Assembly: GCF_046557615.1 (NCBI RefSeq)
Contig: NZ_JBKIII010000002.1
Location: 434,001 to 498,000, forward strand
Source: Haloferax sp046557615
Lineage (GTDB): Archaea > Halobacteriota > Halobacteria > Halobacteriales > Haloferacaceae
DNA length: 64,000 bases
Reading direction: 5' to 3'
The notes beneath the pieces were generated by a model. The model was not told the DNA's origin. It made no database searches and saw only the letters and a program-made list of their open reading frames with translations. How positions within the stretch are numbered: position 1 is the stretch's first letter; each line of letters starts with the position of its first letter. The translations under genes were made by a program, and so were the position numbers. Positions 58,419 through 64,000 of the stretch are shown here, in pieces.

Positions 58419-58976
58419 ATGAGCGAGACGACCGAAGGGGTCGATATTCGAGGCTACGAGGCGACCGACGCAGACGCGTTCTGGGAACTCAAACGCGGGT
58501 TCGAACTCGGCATCGGCGACGGAACTGGTGGCGACGACAAACTGGCGAAGTACGAAGCCAAACTCACCGACGACTACCGCGCGCGATATCTCGCGTGGGT
58601 CGAACGTTGTGCGGAGTCGGACCCCGGATGCGTGGTCGTCGCCTCCGCGACAGGAGACGCCAACGCGGAATTCACCGACACAGAAGGTGAAGACGTGGAC
58701 GACCCGAACCTCGTCGGCTACGCGTTCGCGCTCCCCGAAGAGATGACCTTCATCTGGGATGCCGCCGTCCTCAACGAAATCTTTCTGGCGCCCGACTATC
58801 GCGGCACGGGGGTCGCCGACGAGTTGATGACGGCCGTTCTCGACCACGCACGCTCGCAGGACCTCCCGTTAGACCGGATGGTCCTCGACGTGGACCGCAA
58901 AAACGAGCGAGCGCAGGCGTTCTACGACCGCTATGGATTCGACCACTGGGGCGAACTCGTCGCCCGCGACTTGTGA
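58419..58976 (+). CDS. GNAT-family N-acetyltransferase
   Basis: The 185-residue protein has the acetyl-CoA-binding GNAT core: VLNEIFLAPDYRGTGVADELMTAVLDHA (about 122-149) with the R-G-x-G-V/A-A loop, then DRMVLDVDRKNERAQAFYDRYGF typical of motif B. The N-terminal half carries a variable substrate region. The start at 58419 (MSETTEGVDIRGYEATDAD) was chosen for its GNAT-like first strand. It lies 39 bp after the YdjM-like gene, likely cotranscribed. Acceptor not identifiable. Confidence 0.87.
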   Translation: MSETTEGVDIRGYEATDADAFWELKRGFELGIGDGTGGDDKLAKYEAKLTDDYRARYLAWVERCAESDPGCVVVASATGDANAEFTDTEGEDVDDPNLVGYAFALPEEMTFIWDAAVLNEIFLAPDYRGTGVADELMTAVLDHARSQDLPLDRMVLDVDRKNERAQAFYDRYGFDHWGELVARDL

Positions 58977-59000
58977 AAAGAGACCGAGACCGAACGCAGG

Positions 59001-59579
59001 TTATCTGAGGGCCGCCGTTGCGACGCCCGAGAGCGTGCCGACTAAAGCAGGGTAGACCGCACCGGCGAGGAGAATCGCCGTCACGGGGTCCGGACGAGCA
59101 ACCGAGTCGCCAATCGTGATGGCGAAGAGCGCGATGCCCGCGAGTGCGACCGGCAGGTAGCCGAGGACGGTCGATGCGCCAGCGATAGCGCCAGCTTTCG
59201 TCGAGTGAGCGCCGCTCACGACGACGGCGAGGACGCCCGCGGCGACGAGTGCGACGACGGGAACGACGTACAGCACCGCCGAGAACGCGTCGACGTTCTC
59301 GATGAGGTTTACTGCCGAGGTGCCACCGAAGAGAGCGGGGAACTTCGTCACGACGCCGTGGGCGTTCATGAAGACCCAGCCGACGACTTTCCATGTCGAG
59401 AAACCTTGCCCGAGGGCTTCGAGTACTTGGCTCGCCGTCGAGTTCTCGATAGTCGAGGAAGTGGCGAGATAGGTTGCGAGGTAGCCGAGGATGGCGGCAC
59501 CGAAACCGGTGGCTGCGCCAACCGCGGCGGTTCTGAGCGTTCGATTCGAATCAGAGGCCGATGCAGTTGCCACTGACAT
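59001..59579 (-). CDS. Five-helix membrane protein, unknown function
   Basis: The 192-residue protein starts MSVATASASDSNRTLRTAAV and contains five hydrophobic segments (about 17-40, 65-82, 100-122, 130-155 and 165-188) joined by short acidic loops. It resembles conserved haloarchaeal transmembrane proteins of unknown function. It is convergent with the GNAT gene (24 bp between stops) and divergent from the amidohydrolase gene. No functional motif is visible. Confidence 0.78.
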   Translation of the reverse strand: MSVATASASDSNRTLRTAAVGAATGFGAAILGYLATYLATSSTIENSTASQVLEALGQGFSTWKVVGWVFMNAHGVVTKFPALFGGTSAVNLIENVDAFSAVLYVVPVVALVAAGVLAVVVSGAHSTKAGAIAGASTVLGYLPVALAGIALFAITIGDSVARPDPVTAILLAGAVYPALVGTLSGVATAALR

Positions 59580-59708
59580 GGTATCTGCACCGAATGAAGG
59601 TCCGGGTTATATGTCTCGTGGCCGTCGTGTGGGGCGATATCACCCGTCTCGTGACACGCGAAGACACAGACAGCTACGTTCAAGAGGTGAGCGGCGAGAG
59701 CGTTTTTC

Positions 59709-60884
59709 ATGTTACTTCGTGACGGACGACTGATTTCGGGCGACGACATCTTCGAGGAGACGGATATCCGAATCGACGAGGAGACCGGTCGAATCGGCGC
59801 TGTTGGCGACGTGGACCCGTACGACGACGAGCGTGTCGTCTCACTCGCGGGCAAGACAGTAACGCCCGGACTCGTCGATGCACACCTCCATTTCTCTCTT
59901 TCCGGTGAGCGAAGCGTCGTCGACGTAGTCGGTATGTCGGATGCGGAACTCACGTTGGTCGAAGCCCGGAACGCCCGAAAGACACTCGAAGCGGGTATCA
60001 CGGGGGTTCGAGACATGGGCGCGCGCGACCTCGACGTGGCACTCAAGCGTGCTATCGACGCTGGCGACGTCCCCGGCCCGCGAATGATTGCGAACTGTCG
60101 GTCGATTACCATCACGGGCGGCCACGGTCACCACATGGGCCGAGAAATCGACGGCCCGGTCGATGCCCGCAAAGCGGTCAGAGAGCAGGTCAAGCAAGGT
60201 GCAGACTTCATCAAGTTCATGACGACCGGTGGCGTGACGACGCCCGGTAGCGACCCCGGTGCAGTTGCCTTCACCGACGACGAACTCCACGCTCTCGTTG
60301 ACGAGGCGCACAAACGGGGCGTCCACACCGCAACCCACGCCCACGGCGCAGAAGGCGTCAAAGCCGCTATCAGAGCCGGTGTCGATACGGTCGAACACGG
60401 GACGTTCCTCGACGACGAGGCAATCGACCTCTTTCTCGACACCGACACGACGCTCGTACCCACACTCTCGGCCCCGTATCACATCGTCCGCAACACCGAA
60501 GCGGCGACGAAGGAAGACGTGGCGAAGACCGAAGTCGTCTACGAGCAACACCTCGAATCCTTCCGGATGGCCGTCGAAGCAGGCGTCTCCATCGCTGGCG
60601 GCACCGACGCGGGAACACCGTTCAACTTCCACGGGGGCAACGCCTCCGAGATTCAGTTCATGGCACAGCACGCGATGGAGCCACAGGAGGCCATCCGTGC
60701 GATGACCGAAACGTCGGCACAGGCGATTGGACTGGACGGGTGCGGCGTGGTCGAACCCGGCGCGTACGCCGACATTCTCGTCTTCGACGACGACCCGCTG
60801 GCTGACCTGACGGTGCTGAACGACCCAACGACAGTCCTCAAGGGTGGCGAAATCGTCGCAGGAAACCTTCCGAAAAATCAGTAG
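59709..60884 (+). CDS. Amidohydrolase-superfamily metal-dependent hydrolase
   Basis: The 391-residue protein is an amidohydrolase of the imidazolonepropionase/prolidase-like type. Metal ligands: HxH in GLVDAHLHFSL (near 59), carboxylated Lys in DFIKFMTTGGV (near 166), His in HTATHAHGAEGVKAAI, His in VEHGTFLDDEAI, and Asp in GGTDAGTPFNFHGGN. An N-terminal beta-sandwich MLLRDGRLISGDDIFEETDI and its C-terminal counterpart GAYADILVFDDDPLADLTVL complete the fold. Family enzymes hydrolyse cyclic amides or Xaa-Pro type peptides; the substrate is unknown. Convergent with the first acetyltransferase of the next cluster. Confidence 0.9.
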   Translation: MLLRDGRLISGDDIFEETDIRIDEETGRIGAVGDVDPYDDERVVSLAGKTVTPGLVDAHLHFSLSGERSVVDVVGMSDAELTLVEARNARKTLEAGITGVRDMGARDLDVALKRAIDAGDVPGPRMIANCRSITITGGHGHHMGREIDGPVDARKAVREQVKQGADFIKFMTTGGVTTPGSDPGAVAFTDDELHALVDEAHKRGVHTATHAHGAEGVKAAIRAGVDTVEHGTFLDDEAIDLFLDTDTTLVPTLSAPYHIVRNTEAATKEDVAKTEVVYEQHLESFRMAVEAGVSIAGGTDAGTPFNFHGGNASEIQFMAQHAMEPQEAIRAMTETSAQAIGLDGCGVVEPGAYADILVFDDDPLADLTVLNDPTTVLKGGEIVAGNLPKNQ

Positions 60885-60896
60885 AACCGAACTGGG

Positions 60897-61517
60897 TCAG
60901 TCCCAATAAAATTCGGCGTCGTACTTGCCGCCGGTCGATTCGAGCCATTCCCCACGTGAGATACTGTAGAAATACTCGTCGCGTGGTTCGCCATCGATAA
61001 TGATGTTGTTCGGTTTGGTGCCGTCGCGTCGGCCACCGAGCTTGTCCACGTACTTCTCGATTGCACGCTGTGATTTCTCGTTCTCGACGACGTGGCTCAC
61101 CGTCACGACTTCCAAGTCGAGGACATCGAAGGCGAGCGCCGCGAGTGCTTCTGCTCGTTCGCCCGAATAGCCACGACCCCAGAATCTGGGACGGAGCCAC
61201 AGACCGAGGCCACCGACGCGGCGGTCCCATTCGGTGCTGAGGCCGCCGAAACCAGCGATTTCGCCTGCACCGTTTTCGCCCTCCCGAAGGGAGAGAGCGT
61301 AGTCAACACCCTTGTGTTCGTTCCAATTCTCTTCCTGCATCGAGAGGAAGTCGAAGGTCACCTTCGGCGTCTCGTGACGGCCCCACGGCATGAACCGGGT
61401 CACGTCTTCCATTTCGGGACGCGAGCAAATCTCGTACGCATCGAGGACGTGTTGGGTGTGGACCGGCACGAATCGCAGGCGCTCGGTCTCGATTTTCGTC
61501 GGGTAGAGGTCGCTCAT
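60897..61517 (-). CDS. GNAT acetyltransferase, RimJ-like (tandem paralogue 3)
   Basis: The 206-residue protein has a RimJ/RimL-type GNAT fold: IETERLRFVPVHTQHVLDAYEI at the N-terminus, ALSLREGENGAGEIAGFGGL, then GLGLWLRPRFWGRGYSGERAEALAALAFDVLDLEVVTV (about 115-152; acetyl-CoA loop RGYSGERA) and VENEKSQRAIEKYVDKLGG. The ATG at 61517 overlaps the TGA of the next upstream paralogue (ATGA), so the two are translated together. Highly similar to the two genes upstream; likely N-terminal protein acetylation or resistance to an amine, but unknown. Confidence 0.88.
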   Translation of the reverse strand: MSDLYPTKIETERLRFVPVHTQHVLDAYEICSRPEMEDVTRFMPWGRHETPKVTFDFLSMQEENWNEHKGVDYALSLREGENGAGEIAGFGGLSTEWDRRVGGLGLWLRPRFWGRGYSGERAEALAALAFDVLDLEVVTVSHVVENEKSQRAIEKYVDKLGGRRDGTKPNNIIIDGEPRDEYFYSISRGEWLESTGGKYDAEFYWD

Positions 61518-62149
61518 TTGCGGTCCTCCCAGTGGAATTCTGCCTCGTAGTCGCCACCAGTGGCTTCTTCCCACTGTTCGCGCGTCACCGACCACGCTCG
61601 GCTATCTGCCGGCTCGTCGTCCTGGACGACTTCGTTGCGGAAGGTGCCGTCTTCTTGACCGCCGAATCGGGTGATGTATTTGTCGATCGCTCGGCACGAC
61701 TTTTCGTTTTCCGTGAGCGCGTGGACGTAGGCGACTTCCAAATCGAGTATATCGAAGACGCATGCGAAGAACGCCGCCGCTCGCTCGCCAGAGTAGCCGC
61801 GACCCCAGTACTTCTTTCTGAGCCACATGCCGAAGACGGCGCGCCGCTTGTCCCACTCGGGTTTAAACGCACAGTTGCCCGCGAGTTCGCCTGCGCCGTC
61901 TTCACCCTCGCGCAAGAAGATGGCGTAGGCCGCACCAGTCGCCTCGTTCCAGTCTTTCTCGGTGTATTCCAAGTAATTGAGCGTCTCTTTCGGCGTGTTG
62001 TGGGGGTCCCACGTGACGTACTCTGTCTCTTCTTCGATGGTCTCCGACCGTGATGCGCCAAAGTACTGATAGGCGTCCAACGGGTCAACAACCTCCCGCG
62101 TGTACGGCCGAAGCCGTAGCCGCGGGGTCACAATTTCGTCGGGAAACAT
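61514..62149 (-). CDS. GNAT acetyltransferase, RimJ-like (tandem paralogue 2)
   Basis: The 211-residue protein starts MFPDEIVTPRLRLRPYTREVV and contains IFLREGEDGAGELAGNCAF, WLRKKYWGRGYSGERAAAFFACVFDILDLEVAYVHA and LTENEKSCRAIDKYITRFGGQEDG. Identity to the gene at 62234-62875 is high across the whole length, indicating recent duplication. It is first in a two-gene overlap with paralogue 3. An AT-rich leader (62150-62233) with TATATAATTT near 62173 fits a promoter. Confidence 0.88.
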   Translation of the reverse strand: MFPDEIVTPRLRLRPYTREVVDPLDAYQYFGASRSETIEEETEYVTWDPHNTPKETLNYLEYTEKDWNEATGAAYAIFLREGEDGAGELAGNCAFKPEWDKRRAVFGMWLRKKYWGRGYSGERAAAFFACVFDILDLEVAYVHALTENEKSCRAIDKYITRFGGQEDGTFRNEVVQDDEPADSRAWSVTREQWEEATGGDYEAEFHWEDRK

Positions 62150-62233
62150 GGTATTGAGCGAACTCGGCCCCCTATATAATTTTTCTGTCTATTGACGATT
62201 GATAACAAGGGGCTTAGCATCTCTCTGTGGGCG

Positions 62234-62875
62234 TCACTTCGGTGGTCGGTCTTCCCAAGAGAACTCGGCGGTGTACTCGCCGTCGGTGGCGTCGAACCAC
62301 TGTTCGTTCGTCACTGACCACGAACGACTATCGACGGGTTCGCCATCGTGGACGAAGTCGTTGCGGAAGGTGCCGTCTTCTTGGCCACCGAACCGGGTGA
62401 CGTACTTCTCGATAGCGCGGCACGAGTTGTCGTTGTCTATCAAAGAGTGGACATTGACGACCTCAAAATCGAGAACGTCGAACGAGAGTGCGAAGAGTGC
62501 CGCCGCCCGTTCCCCCGAATAGCCCCGCCCCCAGTACTGCTTTCTGAGCCACATCCCGAAGGAGATGCGACGCTTGTCCCATTCAGGGAACAGCGCGGCG
62601 TTACCTGCGAGTTCGCCTGCACCGTCTTCGCCCTCGCGTGGGAAGATAGCGTACGAAGTCCCCGTCGCTTCCGTTCGGCGATTTGCCGACGACTCGAAGA
62701 ACTCCAGTGTCTCCGTCGGTGTCTCGTGAGGAATCCAGTTGAGGTACTCTGCTTCTTCTTCGATAGTCTCAGACCGGGACGAACCGGTGTACTCGTACAT
62801 CTCCAACGGCTCGACAGTCTCCGGCGAAACTGGCCGAAGGCGAAGTCGCGGGGTCAGGATTTCGTCGGGGAACAT
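62234..62875 (-). CDS. GNAT acetyltransferase, RimJ-like (tandem paralogue 1)
   Basis: The 213-residue protein starts at ATG 62875 (MFPDEILTPRLRLRPVSPETV). It has IFPREGEDGAGELAGNAALF, WLRKQYWGRGYSGERAAALFALSFDVLDFEVVNVHSL and IEKYVTRFGGQEDGTFRNDFV. A longer frame upstream overlaps the divergent rfcL region and is rejected. It is closely similar to paralogue 2 and separated from it by 84 bp. The upstream 125 bp form the divergent promoter region shared with rfcL. Confidence 0.88.
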   Translation of the reverse strand: MFPDEILTPRLRLRPVSPETVEPLEMYEYTGSSRSETIEEEAEYLNWIPHETPTETLEFFESSANRRTEATGTSYAIFPREGEDGAGELAGNAALFPEWDKRRISFGMWLRKQYWGRGYSGERAAALFALSFDVLDFEVVNVHSLIDNDNSCRAIEKYVTRFGGQEDGTFRNDFVHDGEPVDSRSWSVTNEQWFDATDGEYTAEFSWEDRPPK

Positions 62876-63000
62876 GGCGTGTGCGACTCGGGGTGAGAGT
62901 ATACGTTTTCTGTCGGCGTACTTCGGAGGGTGCCAGTCGTCACCCATCGAACACCCTTGCTCCGCAACCACTAAACGCGCCTCGCTCTTTTCTCGATTCA

Positions 63001-64000
63001 ATGGTAGACTGGACGGAGAAATACCGCCCATCCACACTTTCCGAGGTGCGCGGGAACAACAAGGCCCGGGACGCCTTCGGCAAGTGGGCGAAGACGTGGG
63101 ACGACCACCGAGAGGCGGCCATCGTCCACGGGAGTCCGGGCATCGGCAAGACCTCTGCCGCCCACGCACTCGCACAGGACATGGGCTGGGAGACAGTCGA
63201 GTTGAACGCCTCGGACCAGCGAACCGCCGACGTTATCGAGCGATTCGCCGGACGCGCCGCGAAGAACGCCACGCTCTCGGGGTCTTCGACGGGCACCTCC
63301 ACCCGGCAACTGGTCATCCTCGACGAGGCTGACAACATCCACGGCAACTACGACCGGGGTGGTACGAGTGCGATTACGCGTCTCGTCAAGTCTTCGAGCC
63401 AACCCATCGTCCTCATCGCCAACGAGTTCTACGACATGAGCCGCGGCCTGCGCAATGCCTGCCGCGAAATCGAGTTCCGAGACGTCTCGTCGCGCTCTAT
63501 CGTTCCCGTCCTCCGCGACATCTGCCGGAAGGAGGGAATCAAATTCGAGTCGGACGCACTCGAACGCATCGCCGACCAGAACAGCGGCGACCTGCGCTCT
63601 GCGGTCAACGACCTCCAGGCAATCGCCGAGGGCCGTGACGAAATCACCGAAGAGATGGTCATCATGGGTGACCGCGACCGAACCGTGGGCCTGTTCGAGT
63701 TCCTCGACGCCGTGTTGAAAGAGGAGTCAGCCCAAGAGTCGCTTTATACGGCCTACGACGTGGACGAGACGCCCGACAACCTCACCAAGTGGGTCGAGGA
63801 CAAGGTGTCACTCGTCTATGAACCCGACGAACTCGCCCGCGCCTACGAGTTCCTCGCTAACGCCGACCGCTGGCTTGGCCGCGTTCGTGCCTCGCAGAAT
63901 TACTCTTACTGGCGCTATGCGACCGACAACCTCTCTGCCGGTGTCGCCGCCTCCCGTGACCGAACTCGCGGCGGGTGGACGCGCTACGGCGGCGCACCCT
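63001..64000 (+). CDS. rfcL: Replication factor C large subunit (N-terminal part, cut by window edge)
   Basis: RfcL is part of the clamp loader that places PCNA on primed DNA. The visible 333 codons begin MVDWTEKYRPSTLSEVRGNN, the standard RfcL start, with Walker A HGSPGIGKTSAAHAL near residue 43, Walker B LVILDEADNIHG near 105, sensor region LIANEFYDMSRGLRNACREIEF and NSGDLRSAVNDLQAIAEGRD (sensor 2). The reading frame is open to the last base; the remaining part (normally 150-200 residues, with the PIP-like C-terminus) lies outside. No intein interrupts the Walker A region, a common intein site in archaeal RFC genes. Confidence 0.95.
   Translation, partial: MVDWTEKYRPSTLSEVRGNNKARDAFGKWAKTWDDHREAAIVHGSPGIGKTSAAHALAQDMGWETVELNASDQRTADVIERFAGRAAKNATLSGSSTGTSTRQLVILDEADNIHGNYDRGGTSAITRLVKSSSQPIVLIANEFYDMSRGLRNACREIEFRDVSSRSIVPVLRDICRKEGIKFESDALERIADQNSGDLRSAVNDLQAIAEGRDEITEEMVIMGDRDRTVGLFEFLDAVLKEESAQESLYTAYDVDETPDNLTKWVEDKVSLVYEPDELARAYEFLANADRWLGRVRASQNYSYWRYATDNLSAGVAASRDRTRGGWTRYGGAP

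Noticed and set aside
63001..64000. Intein in rfcL
   Set aside because: The Walker A region and following motifs are contiguous in the visible part; no splicing-domain motifs are seen. The unseen 3' part cannot be judged.

Overview
The window is a gene-dense, GC-rich chromosomal stretch from a halophilic archaeon (Halobacteria, most likely Haloferax or a close relative). Evidence seen directly: very acidic proteins throughout, archaeal information-processing genes (Cdc48-type AAA ATPase, RadB, EF-1A, replication factor C large subunit), Tat/lipobox exports, a halolysin-type subtilase, type IV pilin-like surface proteins, and TATA boxes about 25-30 nt before start codons, as expected for leaderless mRNAs. 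The genus assignment is inference from gene order and protein style, not from a search.

Layout. 1-4.9 kb: phosphate ABC transporter pstS(partial)-C-A-B and phoU. 5-13.3 kb: Cdc48, LarC nickel-insertion protein, a VOC protein, a haloalkane-dehalogenase-like hydrolase, a RuvC-like protein divergent from radB, and a four-CBS protein whose C-terminus looks like a ribosome-hibernation (HPF) domain. 13.6-21.9 kb: PilB-type ATPase, PilC/TadC-type membrane protein and two giant pilin-headed surface proteins. 22-28.1 kb: accessory-looking region with HAD hydrolase, small lipoproteins, two paralogous secreted proteins with Thr/Glu-rich tails, tRNA-Val(CAC) and several hairpin-rich segments carrying tRNA fragments. 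28.1-32.4 kb: cobalamin adenosyltransferase, glutaredoxin and a metal ABC transporter (ZnuABC-like) behind two palindromic operators. 32.5-37.7 kb: membrane proteins, a GT-C glycosyltransferase and an arylsulfotransferase. 38-42.3 kb: complete glycine cleavage operon gcvT-H-PA-PB. 42.7-45.7 kb: a secreted Cys-rich protein, small proteins and an isolated EF-1A gene. 45.8-54.9 kb: RimK/retropepsin fusion, halolysin, NYN and TatD proteins, DUF2150 and a divergent pair of pilin-like surface proteins. 54.9-64 kb: HMG-CoA synthase (mevalonate/archaeal lipid pathway), regulators, YdjM-like protein, four GNAT acetyltransferases, an amidohydrolase and the start of rfcL.

The strongest unusual signals are: (i) the CBS-HPF fusion; (ii) hairpin arrays lying just 3' of genes (tRNA-Val and HMG-CoA synthase) and containing partial copies of the 3' end of that gene; (iii) an iron-box-like palindrome next to a strongly foldable gene-free segment; (iv) tandem metal operators at the znuA-like promoter; (v) a pilus operon whose 'pilins' are 586-718-residue adhesin-like proteins; (vi) a candidate halocin-like secreted Cys-rich protein. 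All functional calls are from reading sequence and family knowledge; no database search was run.
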